A stretch of DNA of 14,842 bases from Competibacteraceae bacterium UBA3908 (GCA_002391525.1 DGFE01000085.1:1-14842), one strand, 5' to 3'. Shown: positions 1 through 7,480, numbered from the stretch's first letter. A program made the numbers and translations. The notes: a model not told the origin generated them from the letters alone.

Positions 1-19
1 AGATGTGTATAAGAGACAG
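1..19 (+). other. Nextera/Tn5 mosaic-end adapter remnant (artefact)
   Basis: The first 19 bases, AGATGTGTATAAGAGACAG, are identical to the transposase mosaic-end adapter used in Nextera libraries. This is almost certainly untrimmed adapter and not genomic DNA. It marks the left end of the contig as unreliable and shows that the window starts at a read or contig edge. Confidence 0.95.
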
Positions 20-20
20 G

Positions 21-130
21 AGAGGGGCTGGGGGTGAGGTCGGTTGCCTCCCCTCTCCCTCCGGGCGAGGGGTGGGGGGTGAGGGCGGTTGCCTCCCCTC
101 TCCCTCCGGGCGAGGGATCGGGGGTGAGGG
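21..130. repeat. GC-rich tandem repeat, 45-bp unit, about 2.4 copies
   Basis: Two near-identical 45-bp units (41-85 and 86-130) begin CGGTTGCCTCCCCTCTCCCT and end GGTGAGGG. The tail of a third unit lies at 21-40. Inside each unit, CCCCTC-T-CCC can pair with GGG-C-GAGGGG across a very short loop, so each is a REP-like hairpin. The array lies directly after the stop codon of the adaptor gene, where such elements often act as terminators or mRNA stabilisers. The true copy number is unknown because the contig ends within the array, and assembly may have broken on it. Confidence 0.8.
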
Positions 131-138
131 CGCAGCGT

Positions 139-1446
139 TCATGGCGTCGTCCCCAAACTGGCGGTGATGACGGGCAGGCCCGGCTCCAGCCCCTCGCCCG
201 TCACCTCGGTCATGCGGCCATCGCTGCTGCCGACCGTCACCGGCACGGCGACCGGCTGACCGTCGCGCAATACCCAAATCTGCCGCGCCGTGCTCTTGCC
301 GCCCTTGGCGTTCCCGGATTGTCTCCTTGGGGCCAGACTCCGGGGAGGACGGGGCAGCAGGCTGGCCACCAGACCGCCACCGCTGTTGGACTGAGCCTCC
401 GCCGGTTGTGGTGGAGTGAAGCGCAGCGCCGCGTTCGGGACCAGCAGCACGTTTTCCCGTTCGGCGGTGACGATCTCGGCGGTGGCGGTCATGCCGGGCC
501 GCAGGCTGAGATCGTCGTTGTCCACGTTGAGAATGGTTTTGTAGGTCACCACGTTGTTGACCGTCTCCGCCCCGAACCGCACCATACCGATGCGGGCGGG
601 ATAGCTCCGGTTGGGATAGGCGTCCACGGTGAAGGTGGCCGACTGCCCTTCGCGCACCTGGCCGACGTCGGCCTCGTCCACGTCCACCTGCAATTCCATT
701 TGCGCCAGATTTTCGGCCAGGGTGAACAGCACCGGCGCTTGCAGTGAGGCGGCCACGGTCTGGCCCGGCTCCACTTTGCGCTGGAGCACCACCCCGTCGA
801 TGGGGGAACGGATGGACGCCTTGGTCAGATCGGTTTCGTTGGAGCGCAGCGTGGCGCGCGCCTCCTCGACCGCCGCCCGCGCGCTGGCCTCGTCGGCGAT
901 GGCGCGCTCCACCGTCGCCTCCGCCGTTTCCAGTTCCGCCGGCGCGGGCACCTTGCCGCCGCTCAGCTTGGCGACCTGCCGCAACCGCCCCAGATTGGCG
1001 CGGGACTCCCTGACCGTCGCCACGGTCTGCAACACCTTCGCCTCGGCGGATGCGAGCGCGGCCTTGGATTTCGCGATTTGATTCTGGAGCTTGGCGACAT
1101 CCAGCCGGGCAAGCACCTGACCCTTGCTCACCCGGTCGTTGTCGTCCACCAGGACCGTTTCGATGGTGCCGGACAATTCGCTGCCGACATCCACCTGATT
1201 GATCGGCTCCAGCTTGCCGGTCGCCGATACGGTGACCCGCAGATTGCCCTGGCTGAGCGGTTCGGTCTGGTACTGGGGCGTGGTGTCCACGGCGGAACCG
1301 AATCGGAACCACAGGAACCCGCCGACGGCCAGGGCCAGCGCGACCACCGCGATCAGCCAGCGGAGAACCCTGAAGCGACCGCGCGCCGGTTCCGAACCGA
1401 TGATTTTCGCCAGTTCGGCATCCGCGACGGAGGGCGTGTTGCTCAT
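139..1446 (-). CDS. MacA/HlyD-type periplasmic efflux adaptor (membrane fusion protein)
   Basis: The 435-aa product is a periplasmic adaptor that would join an inner-membrane transporter to an outer-membrane channel. Residues 1-28 are cytoplasmic, and one membrane anchor lies at about 29-47. A split lipoyl/barrel-sandwich domain follows (about 70-118 and 211-245, with SPIDGVV at 214-220), interrupted by a long Ala/Glu-rich coiled-coil hairpin (about 118-210). Beta-barrel and membrane-proximal domains complete it, and LLVPNAALRF (334-343) is typical of MacA-like adaptors. A Pro/Ser/Arg/Lys-rich low-complexity insert occupies about 344-387. The start ATG overlaps the stop of the upstream outer-membrane factor by 4 bp (ATGA), so the two are co-translated. 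The MacA-like features suggest a MacB-type ABC partner, but that gene would lie past the contig start and is not seen. Family assignment is firm; substrate is unknown. Confidence 0.9.
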   Translation of the reverse strand: MSNTPSVADAELAKIIGSEPARGRFRVLRWLIAVVALALAVGGFLWFRFGSAVDTTPQYQTEPLSQGNLRVTVSATGKLEPINQVDVGSELSGTIETVLVDDNDRVSKGQVLARLDVAKLQNQIAKSKAALASAEAKVLQTVATVRESRANLGRLRQVAKLSGGKVPAPAELETAEATVERAIADEASARAAVEEARATLRSNETDLTKASIRSPIDGVVLQRKVEPGQTVAASLQAPVLFTLAENLAQMELQVDVDEADVGQVREGQSATFTVDAYPNRSYPARIGMVRFGAETVNNVVTYKTILNVDNDDLSLRPGMTATAEIVTAERENVLLVPNAALRFTPPQPAEAQSNSGGGLVASLLPRPPRSLAPRRQSGNAKGGKSTARQIWVLRDGQPVAVPVTVGSSDGRMTEVTGEGLEPGLPVITASLGTTP

Positions 1447-2927
1447 GGCGATGTTCCTTGCGCGTTGGCGGCGATGTGGGTGGCGGGCACCGGCGACCAG
1501 CCGCCGCCCAGCGCCTTGTAAAGCTGGATCAGGGCGGAGACGCCTTCGGCTTCGCTGGACTTGAGACTGTCTTCGAGGGTCAGCACGGTGCGCTCCGTGT
1601 CCAGCACGGTTTGGAAATCGGTGATGCCGACGGTGTAGCGGTGCCGGGCCAGCTGCGCGGCGAGACGCGCGGCCTGAGCGGCGCTTTGCAGATTTTCCCG
1701 TCGTTTTTGGGTATTGGTCAGGGCGACCAGCGCGTTTTCCACCTCCGCCAGCGCGTTCAGCACCGTGGCTTCGTAGCTGACCAACGCCTGCTCCTGCACG
1801 GCGGTCTGAATTTCGACCTGCCGGCGGATGCGCCCGGCATCAAAAATCGGCGCGGCGACGCCGCCCAGTAGCGTTCGCGCGACTGCGTCGCCGCTGGCTA
1901 ACGCGCCGACGCTCAACGCTTCCAGGCCAAGCGACCCGCTCAGGTTGAAGTTCGGATAACGCTCGGCCTCCGCCACGCCGATCCGCGCGGTTTCCGCCGC
2001 CAGTTTGCGTTCGGCGGCGCGCACGTCGGGCCGTTGGCGCAGAGTATCCGCCGGAATGCCCACGGTCACCCGCGCGGGTATCGCTGGAATCCCGGCGGGA
2101 CCGGACAAGCTGTCAGCCAGCGTGCCCGGCTGCTGGCCGAGCAGGATTTCCAGGCGATGTTCCGCCTCGGCGCGGCTGGTTTCCAGGGTGGGAATCTGCG
2201 CGCGGGTCTGCTCCAGATTGGCGCGGGCCTGTTCCACGTCCAGCGCGGTGGTCAGCCCGGCCTGCGCGCGCCACTGGGTGAGTTGCAGGGTTTCGGTCTG
2301 AGAGGCGGCGTTGGCTCTGGCGATGTCCAGCCTGGCCTGGAAGGCGCGCAGTTCCACGTAATTGAGCGCCACCTCGGCGGCCAGCGAGACTTGCCCGTCG
2401 CGCAGGCTGGCTTCGCTGGCTTCGAGGTCGGCCTGGGCAGCTTCGACGCCGCGCCGGAGACCGCCGAACACGTCCGGTTCCCAACTGGCGTCGAAGCCGG
2501 CGTTGTACAAGTCGCGCGTCGCGCCGCCGCCGGTTTCGGCGCTGCCTTTCGAGACGCTGGCCGTTGCCGAGGCCGCGACCGTCGGGAATCGGTTTGCCCC
2601 GGCCAGGGCGCGACGGGCGCGCGCCTCGCGCAGCCTCGCCTGGGCGGCGCGAAGATCGAGACTGCCTTGCATGGCCTGTTCGATCAGCCCGGTCAGCGTC
2701 GGATCGTCGAGTCGCCGCCACCAACTCGCCAGGTCTTCCGGCGCGGTTGGCGCGACGGCAACCCTTGCCGCCGCCGCGCCGCGCCAGGTCGCCGGCGTCG
2801 CCGGTTCGGGCGCGGCATAGTCCGGGCCGACCGCCGCGCAGCCCGCCAGCAGGGCCGCTGTCAGCAACCCCGCGCCGTGCCGGAACTGTCTGGCAGAAGT
2901 TGCACGACTGATTGATTTCAAAGTCAT
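1443..2927 (-). CDS. Outer-membrane efflux lipoprotein, NodT/OprM family (OMF)
   Basis: The 494-aa product is the outer-membrane channel of a tripartite efflux or secretion system. The N-terminus is a lipoprotein signal: basic residues, a hydrophobic stretch, then the lipobox LAGC with the lipidated Cys at residue 30. The mature start, CAAVGPDYAAPEP, is the classic NodT-family opening. Two tandem OEP domains follow, with Ala/Glu/Arg-rich helices (for example LREARARRALAGANRFPTV) and the second-repeat equivalent ending in LIQLYKALGGGW near the C-terminus. Length is normal for the family. It overlaps the adaptor gene by 4 bp, and AGGA sits just ahead of its ATG. It lies 118 bp after the ferric-reductase-like gene on the same strand, so it may be read through from that promoter or have its own. 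A perfect 12-bp palindrome lies 15-26 bp upstream of the ATG. Confidence 0.93.
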   Translation of the reverse strand: MTLKSISRATSARQFRHGAGLLTAALLAGCAAVGPDYAAPEPATPATWRGAAAARVAVAPTAPEDLASWWRRLDDPTLTGLIEQAMQGSLDLRAAQARLREARARRALAGANRFPTVAASATASVSKGSAETGGGATRDLYNAGFDASWEPDVFGGLRRGVEAAQADLEASEASLRDGQVSLAAEVALNYVELRAFQARLDIARANAASQTETLQLTQWRAQAGLTTALDVEQARANLEQTRAQIPTLETSRAEAEHRLEILLGQQPGTLADSLSGPAGIPAIPARVTVGIPADTLRQRPDVRAAERKLAAETARIGVAEAERYPNFNLSGSLGLEALSVGALASGDAVARTLLGGVAAPIFDAGRIRRQVEIQTAVQEQALVSYEATVLNALAEVENALVALTNTQKRRENLQSAAQAARLAAQLARHRYTVGITDFQTVLDTERTVLTLEDSLKSSEAEGVSALIQLYKALGGGWSPVPATHIAANAQGTSP

Positions 2928-2941
2928 TTTCCTGATCGTAA

Positions 2942-2953
2942 GGGAAATTTCCC
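2942..2953. promoter_or_regulatory. Perfect 12-bp palindrome upstream of the OMF gene
   Basis: GGGAAATTTCCC reads identically on both strands and lies 15-26 bp ahead of the efflux gene start, inside the presumed leader or promoter. It could be an operator. No regulator is identified, and short palindromes also arise by chance, so confidence is low. It abuts the first copy of the 39-bp direct repeat. Confidence 0.3.
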
Positions 2954-3061
2954 AGGGGGAACCGAGAGCTGGGATCAGCGCATCTCAAACGTCGACCCCG
3001 GCCCTCCGTTTCGATTCCCCCACCAGGGGGAACCGAGAGCTGGGATCAGCGCATCTCAAAC
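2952..3061. repeat. Perfect 39-bp direct repeat (2952-2990 and 3023-3061)
   Basis: The two copies are identical over 39 bp, beginning CCAGGGGGAACC and ending GCGCATCTCAAAC, at a 71-bp period. The right copy contains the last codons and stop of the ferric-reductase-like gene (…LFEMR-stop on the minus strand). The left copy is therefore a non-coding duplicate of that gene end. This is most simply a local tandem duplication of 71 bp with only a partial second unit. An assembly artefact cannot be excluded. Confidence 0.9.
3015..3032 (-). terminator. Small hairpin after the ferric-reductase-like gene
   Basis: TTCCCCC and GGGGGAA form a 7-bp GC-rich stem around a 4-nt loop, 14 bp past the stop codon of the reductase on the minus strand. 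No U-run follows, so it would be a weak or leaky terminator at best, compatible with partial read-through into the efflux pair. Confidence 0.3.
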
Positions 3062-4380
3062 AGTTCCTGGTGGAAGCGGGCGCCGGGCAACCCCAGCGCG
3101 GTCAAATCCCGCTTCAGCGCCTGTCCAAACGCCGAGGGTCCGCAAAACCACACGTCGGCGTCGCGCCAGTCGGGCACGGTCTGGCAGATGCGCTCCGCGT
3201 CCAGCCGACCATCCCGCTCATCCCACAGCACATGCAGGCGAACGTTGGCAGCTTGCGCGTCGCGCTCGAGCAGACCGATGGCCTCGGGGTCGTAGACCGC
3301 CGTGGTGTGAAACAGGTCAATCGCCTTGCCATCGCCTTGTTGAGCCAGGGCTTTCAGCCGCGAGATGAAAGGCGTGATCCCGATGCCGCCGCCCACCCAG
3401 ATCTGCCGCGGTGCCTCGCTCTGGAAGTTGAAGCGCCCATAGGGGCCTTCCACTTTGACCGGGTCCCCGACGCGCAGGCGATCCGCCAGGGTGCGCGTAT
3501 AGTCGCCCAGGGCCTTGATGATGAATTGAATCCGACCATCGCCGGTCCAGGCCGATGAAATCGTGAACGGGTGCGGTCCTTCGTCCTCGTGCAGGGTCAC
3601 GAACGCGAACTGCCCCGCGTCATGACCCGCCCAGCGCCCTTTGAGTTGAATGTCCAGCGCCAGCACGTTCAGGGCGTCATGGCGGACGATGGACGCCACT
3701 TCTCCCATGACCTTGCGGTTCACCGCCACGCGCCGAAACAGGACCATGATCGCGGCCACGCTGCCGGCAGTCATCAGCACGGCCATGGCGGGTCCCAGCA
3801 CGCCGCTCCAGTAGTCGAATCTCAGCAGGACCACCGAGTGCCAGACCAGAGCCAGGTAGGCCACGGCCAGCAGATGATGGATTTTAAAGAAGTAGCGATA
3901 CGGAAAGCGCTTGATCAGGGCCAGCACCATCAGCGCCGCCGCCGCGTAAAACGCCCATTCACCAATGCTCTCGGCCAGAGGGCGCTGGTCGATGAAAAAC
4001 TGCTGGATCGAGTCCGCCGGCAAGGCAGGCCGGGGCGGGCGCGCCGGGCGCTCCAGCAAACCCCAGCCCACCAGCCATTTGGGGACTTGGGCCATCAGCC
4101 AGTGGCTCACGGACAGCACCAGCCCCGAGATGCCCAGCCATTTGTGCAGGCGGTACATCTTGTCGAGACCGCCCAGGTGGGGTTCGAGCACGACGGGGCG
4201 AACGGCCAGCACCATCGCCACGCTCATGACGCCGATGCCCAGCACGCCGGTGTATTGCATCAGCACCGCCCGCCAACTGAACAAGCCGCTCAGGCTCGAC
4301 CAGTCGGTCTGATCGGTGAACCACCAAAGACCTGTGAGCAGCAGCAGATAAATCCAGAAAATGCGTTTTATGGTTTGCAT
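3046..4380 (-). CDS. Ferric-reductase-like flavocytochrome (FRD/NOX superfamily, COG4097-like)
   Basis: The 444-aa product is a membrane oxidoreductase predicted to pass electrons from cytoplasmic NAD(P)H through FAD to membrane haem and on to an acceptor, possibly ferric iron. The N-terminal half has about six membrane helices (first at about 8-20). Paired histidines H79/H93 and H168 or H169/H181 suit bis-His haem ligation. The C-terminal half is a ferredoxin-reductase module: FAD-binding HPFTISSA (270-277), NAD(P)-binding GGGIGITPF (330-338), and WFCGP (411-415) near the C-terminus. It ends …HQELFEMR. The ATG is preceded by a strong GGGGAG site (4386-4391) with 5-nt spacing. The gene is divergent from the cpxR-like regulator and heads the strand that continues into the efflux pair. 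The acceptor is not deducible. Confidence 0.88.
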   Translation of the reverse strand: MQTIKRIFWIYLLLLTGLWWFTDQTDWSSLSGLFSWRAVLMQYTGVLGIGVMSVAMVLAVRPVVLEPHLGGLDKMYRLHKWLGISGLVLSVSHWLMAQVPKWLVGWGLLERPARPPRPALPADSIQQFFIDQRPLAESIGEWAFYAAAALMVLALIKRFPYRYFFKIHHLLAVAYLALVWHSVVLLRFDYWSGVLGPAMAVLMTAGSVAAIMVLFRRVAVNRKVMGEVASIVRHDALNVLALDIQLKGRWAGHDAGQFAFVTLHEDEGPHPFTISSAWTGDGRIQFIIKALGDYTRTLADRLRVGDPVKVEGPYGRFNFQSEAPRQIWVGGGIGITPFISRLKALAQQGDGKAIDLFHTTAVYDPEAIGLLERDAQAANVRLHVLWDERDGRLDAERICQTVPDWRDADVWFCGPSAFGQALKRDLTALGLPGARFHQELFEMR

Positions 4381-4481
4381 TCAAACTCCCCTTCGCCATG
4401 TCTTCCCAGTCTTGCGGAGCGCCCCGAAAAGTTGGTTTCCAGGGACGTTGTGGGAATGGCGCCACTGTACCCCCGGCATCC

Positions 4482-4537
4482 GTAAATGCGGGTTAGCGTT
4501 GTGTAAGGAAAGGTAAAGACGGGCAAAAACAGGTAAA
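4482..4537 (+). promoter_or_regulatory. Tandem array of six CpxR-box-like half-sites
   Basis: Half-sites resembling GTAAA start at 4482 (GTAAA), 4492 (GTTAG), 4503 (GTAAG), 4513 (GTAAA), 4523 (GCAAA) and 4533 (GTAAA). Spacings are 10, 11, 10, 10 and 10 bp. The established E. coli CpxR box is GTAAA-N5-GTAAA, so each neighbouring pair resembles one box and all sites face the same side of the helix. The array ends 5 bp before the -35 of the regulator's promoter and begins 101 bp upstream of the divergent reductase gene. It is therefore placed to autoregulate the regulator/kinase pair and perhaps the reductase/efflux strand. Binding by the adjacent CpxR-like protein is inferred. Confidence 0.75.
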
Positions 4538-4542
4538 TGCGC

Positions 4543-4570
4543 TTGGTTGTCGGGTGGGGATCGCTATGAT
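4543..4570 (+). promoter_or_regulatory. Sigma-70-type promoter for the cpxR-like gene
   Basis: A -35 TTGGTT (4543-4548) and -10 TATGAT (4565-4570) are separated by 16 bp, giving a predicted transcription start near 4577 and a leader of about 30 nt before the ATG at 4607. The half-site array directly abuts the -35, the usual position for an activating OmpR-family dimer. Confidence 0.6.
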
Positions 4571-4606
4571 TGCCGTTATGAACGACAAGCGAAGCGGTTG
4601 GCGGCG

Positions 4607-5302
4607 ATGATTCGGGTGTTGCTGGTGGACGACGATGTCGAGTTGGGCGAGATGCTGACCGAATACCTCGAACGCGAGGGTTTCGGCGCGACGGCCGTGG
4701 CGGACGGGGAAGCGGGCGTGCGCGGCGCGCTGTCGGGCGAGTACGGCATCGTGGTGCTGGACGTGATGATGCCGCGCCTGAACGGCATCGAAGCCCTGCG
4801 CCGCATCCGCGCGCAGGACAGCCGCCTCCCCGTGCTGATGCTCACCGCCAAGGGGGACGACGTGGATCGCATCGTCGGCCTCGAACTCGGCGCGGACGAT
4901 TACGTGCCCAAACCTTGCACCCCGCGCGAACTGGTCGCGCGCATCCGGGCCATCCTGCGGCGCACCCAGGCGCAGGAGGAGTCGGCCAGCCCGCCGTCCG
5001 GCCCGCTGACGGTGGGCGGGTTGACGCTGTGGCCGGAAAAGCGCAGCGCGGAATGGAACGGCGCTCCGCTCGACCTGACCAGCACCGAATTCAATCTGCT
5101 GGAGGTGCTGGTTCGCAACGCGGGCCGGGTGGTGAGCAAGCAGGAACTCTCGGAACAGGGCCTGGGCCGCCCGCTGGCCCGCTACGACCGGGGCATCGAC
5201 GTGCACCTGAGCAGCATCCGGCACAAACTTGGCCTGGACGGCGAAGGGCGTTCGCCGATTCAGACCGTGCGCCGCGTCGGCTATCAGTACGTCCGGGAGT
5301 GA
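4607..5302 (+). CDS. cpxR: CpxR-like OmpR-family response regulator
   Basis: The 231-aa product is a DNA-binding response regulator. The receiver domain (about 1-115) has the acidic pair D8/D9, the phosphoacceptor D52 in VLDVMMP, T80 and K102 in VPKP. The C-terminal winged-helix domain (about 130-230) has the OmpR/PhoB pattern, including LTSTEFNLLEVLVRNAGRVV, RYDRGIDVHLSSIRHKLG and the ending IQTVRRVGYQYVRE. The wording of the receiver and the VHLSSIRHKLG recognition region resemble CpxR most. I chose ATG 4607 because the receiver begins there (MIRVLLVDDD). A TTG at 4547 would add 20 unlikely residues and lies inside the promoter. The stop overlaps or nearly meets the kinase start, so the two form one operon. 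A GTAAA half-site array upstream supports a CpxR-type identity and autoregulation. Confidence 0.88.
   Translation: MIRVLLVDDDVELGEMLTEYLEREGFGATAVADGEAGVRGALSGEYGIVVLDVMMPRLNGIEALRRIRAQDSRLPVLMLTAKGDDVDRIVGLELGADDYVPKPCTPRELVARIRAILRRTQAQEESASPPSGPLTVGGLTLWPEKRSAEWNGAPLDLTSTEFNLLEVLVRNAGRVVSKQELSEQGLGRPLARYDRGIDVHLSSIRHKLGLDGEGRSPIQTVRRVGYQYVRE
5295..5299 (+). promoter_or_regulatory. Ribosome binding site deciding the kinase start
   Basis: GGGAG at 5295-5299 lies 8 nt before GTG 5308. An alternative in-frame GTG at 5299 overlaps the regulator's stop codon (GTGA) but overlaps this same site and has no separate Shine-Dalgarno. This favours GTG 5308 as the start. Confidence 0.5.
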
Positions 5303-5307
5303 CCGCC

Positions 5308-6648
5308 GTGGGCCGGCTGTTCTGGAAATTCTTTTTCGCGTTCTGGCTGGCGCTGCTGGTGGCTGGTGCGGGCGTGGGCGCGGCGGTCTGGCTCCATCAG
5401 CGGACGCTCGACGAACGCGGCCAGGAATTGGCGAGCGGGCCGCGCGCCGCGTTTCTGGTCAACGCGACGGCGGCGACGCTCCGGCATGGCGGCATTGCGG
5501 CGCTACAGGGCTTGCTGGAAGAGTGGCGCGACCGGGGCCGGGGCGGCGCGCACGTGTATGTGGTGGACGATGCCGACCGGGAATTGCTGGGACGCGCGGT
5601 TCCCGCCGAGGCGCTGGCGCAGGCCCGCCGGCTGGCGCGGGAAGACTCGGAGCAGCGCATTGCCCGGCTGGAGCGCGCGGACCAGCGCCAATACCTGTTT
5701 TTCGTTCCCGCCGAGAGTAAATCGTCGCCGCACGGTGCGCCGCCGTCCCCGCTCCTGCCGATCAGCATCGGCATCCTGGCCAGCCTCGGTTTCAGCGCAT
5801 TGCTGGCCTGGTATCTGGCGAAACCGATCCGCCACCTGCGCGGTGCGTTCGACGCGGCGGCGGTGGGCAAGCTCGACACCCGGATCGGACCGCGCATGGG
5901 CCGGCGGCGCGACGAAATCGCCGATCTCGGGCGGGATTTCGACCGCATGGCCCAGCAACTGCAAATCCTGGTCGGTTCTCAGCGGCGCCTGCTGCATGAC
6001 GTTTCCCACGAACTCCGCTCGCCGCTGGCGCGACTGCAAGCGGCCATCGGGCTGGCGCGGCAACAACCGGAGAAACTGGACGCCTCGCTGGATCGCATCG
6101 AGCGCGAATCGGGTCGCCTGGACGAATTGGTGGGCGAACTGCTGACCCTGTCGCGACTGGAGGCCGGCATGAGTGGCGCGGCGGACGAAGAGGTCGATCT
6201 GATGGAGCTGGTGGCGGGCATCGCCGACGACGCGCGGTTCGAGGCGGAAGCGAGCGGGCGTCAGGTCCAGTTTTCCGGTGAGGGCGCGGCCATCGTCAAG
6301 GTCCGCGCGGAATTGCTGCACCGCGCCTTCGAGAACGTGATCCGCAACGCGGTGAAATACACCCGTGAAAACACCACGGTCGAGGTCAAGATCGAACGGC
6401 GGGCCGCTCCCGACCGGTTGATCGTGACCGTTGCGGATCGGGGTCCCGGCATTCCCGAAAGCGATTTGCAGGCTGTTTTCGAGCCGTTTTTCCGTGGCGA
6501 AACCGGCGTTGCGACCGCCGGTTTCGGCTTGGGACTGGCCATCGCCCGCCGGGCCATCGAGGCGCATGGCGGGAGTGTTCGCGCGCTGAATCGTCCGGGC
6601 GGCGGGTTGCGAGTTGAAATCGCCCTGCCGGCGAGCGACCGTTCCTGA
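5308..6648 (+). CDS. cpxA: CpxA-like sensor histidine kinase
   Basis: The 446-aa product is an inner-membrane sensor kinase partnering the preceding regulator; E. coli CpxA is of similar size. Order: membrane helix 1 (about 7-28), periplasmic sensor (about 30-147, short for a PAS-type CpxA sensor), membrane helix 2 (about 149-170), HAMP (about 171-225), and HisKA with H-box HDVSHELRSPLARLQ, phosphorylated His at residue 234. The ATPase domain follows with N-box NVIRNAVKYT (N347), G1-box DRGPGIP (377-383) and G2-box GFGLGLAI (405-412). All catalytic motifs are intact. The start is a GTG with a GGGAG site; a GTG 9 bp upstream is the alternative. The gene converges on aroD with only 12 bp between stops, and I see no bidirectional terminator there. 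By family it would sense envelope stress; no CpxP-like inhibitor gene is seen in this window. Confidence 0.88.
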   Translation: MGRLFWKFFFAFWLALLVAGAGVGAAVWLHQRTLDERGQELASGPRAAFLVNATAATLRHGGIAALQGLLEEWRDRGRGGAHVYVVDDADRELLGRAVPAEALAQARRLAREDSEQRIARLERADQRQYLFFVPAESKSSPHGAPPSPLLPISIGILASLGFSALLAWYLAKPIRHLRGAFDAAAVGKLDTRIGPRMGRRRDEIADLGRDFDRMAQQLQILVGSQRRLLHDVSHELRSPLARLQAAIGLARQQPEKLDASLDRIERESGRLDELVGELLTLSRLEAGMSGAADEEVDLMELVAGIADDARFEAEASGRQVQFSGEGAAIVKVRAELLHRAFENVIRNAVKYTRENTTVEVKIERRAAPDRLIVTVADRGPGIPESDLQAVFEPFFRGETGVATAGFGLGLAIARRAIEAHGGSVRALNRPGGGLRVEIALPASDRS

Positions 6649-6660
6649 GGCCGACCACCC

Positions 6661-7443
6661 TCACGCGCCCTTCAATGCCCGCTTGAGAATATCGACCACC
6701 GCGTTCAGTTGTTCGATGGGGATCTGCCCCGGCGCGGAACTCTTTTCGCCCACGGCAAAGCTGACCGACGAGCCGAAGACCCAGCCGAACAGACGACTGA
6801 GCGAACCGTAGGCACCCATGGACATGCTGATGATGGGCAGGGAAATCGTGTTCCGCGCCGTCAACGTCGCTTCAAGCAAGGTCAGCACATCCCTGAGTTC
6901 CTTCGGCATCACGGCAATCTTGGCGATGTCCGCGCCCGCCTTCTCCATGGCGACGAATTTGGCAACCAGCGCATCGGCGCTCGGCGTTTCCTGGAAATCA
7001 TGGAAGGAAGCGATCAGCCGAACCCCCGTTTCCCTGGCCAGCGATACCGCCCGCTTGAAATAGCGCTCCTCGACGCTGAGTTCGTAGTCGAACAGGTCCA
7101 TGCATCCCGAGCGACATGCGGCGGCGTACATGTCGAACACCTGATCCTCGTCGAGCGTAATCGGATTTCCGCCTTCGCGCGTGGAACGCCGGGTGAAGAT
7201 GATGGGGACAACGCCGGCTTTGGCCTTGATCGCCCTACCCAACTCCACCACACGGCCGACATCGGCAATGCCCGAGAAAAAATCCACGCGCCATTCGATC
7301 AGGTCCGGCTCCTTGGGCACAATCGCGGTCAGTTCGCGGTCAATCGCTTCTTCATCCGAACCGACCAGCGGCGTACAGATCAGCGGCTCCTTGCCCAAAT
7401 CGAAACCTTTCCCTTTAAGGACAATTTGTCTGGAAAACGACAT
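6661..7443 (-). CDS. aroD: Type I 3-dehydroquinate dehydratase
   Basis: The 260-aa product catalyses dehydration of 3-dehydroquinate to 3-dehydroshikimate (third step of the shikimate pathway, cytoplasmic). Type I signatures are clear: IEWRVDFF (49-56), the catalytic His at 148 in LIASFHDFQ, the Schiff-base Lys at 175 in IAKIAVMP, and the C-terminal substrate lid SRLFGWVFGSS through SSAPGQIP, with R217, S236 and Q240 matching the E. coli R213/S232/Q236 set. Length fits AroD (about 250 aa). I chose ATG 7443 because homology begins there; an in-frame extension upstream would overlap the previous gene and looks non-coding. It lies 37 bp after the SPFH gene on the same strand, so co-transcription is likely. 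It sits apart from other aro genes. Confidence 0.93.
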   Translation of the reverse strand: MSFSRQIVLKGKGFDLGKEPLICTPLVGSDEEAIDRELTAIVPKEPDLIEWRVDFFSGIADVGRVVELGRAIKAKAGVVPIIFTRRSTREGGNPITLDEDQVFDMYAAACRSGCMDLFDYELSVEERYFKRAVSLARETGVRLIASFHDFQETPSADALVAKFVAMEKAGADIAKIAVMPKELRDVLTLLEATLTARNTISLPIISMSMGAYGSLSRLFGWVFGSSVSFAVGEKSSAPGQIPIEQLNAVVDILKRALKGA

Positions 7444-7480
7444 CGTCAACCATGGCGGATTACATACCCACAGGAGTGAC

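Noticed and set aside
21..130. Possible CRISPR array
   Set aside because: The 45-bp units are contiguous with no variable spacers and no cas genes, so this is a tandem REP-like repeat.
3571..4485. 304-codon open frame on the plus strand opposite the ferric-reductase-like gene
   Set aside because: Its translation is rich in His, Gln and Arg with no domain, and it mirrors the well-supported reductase on the other strand. Long antisense frames are common in high-GC DNA.
4547..4606. TTG start adding 20 residues to the response regulator
   Set aside because: The added residues do not fit a receiver domain, and the codons lie across the promoter's -35/-10 elements.
4915..5307. Long in-frame upstream extension of the kinase
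   Set aside because: It overlaps the regulator gene in another frame; kinase similarity and a GGGAG ribosome site place the start at 5308.
5503..6567. 354-codon open frame antisense to the sensor kinase
   Set aside because: Shadow of a kinase with all catalytic motifs intact; composition is atypical for a protein and no start signal is seen.
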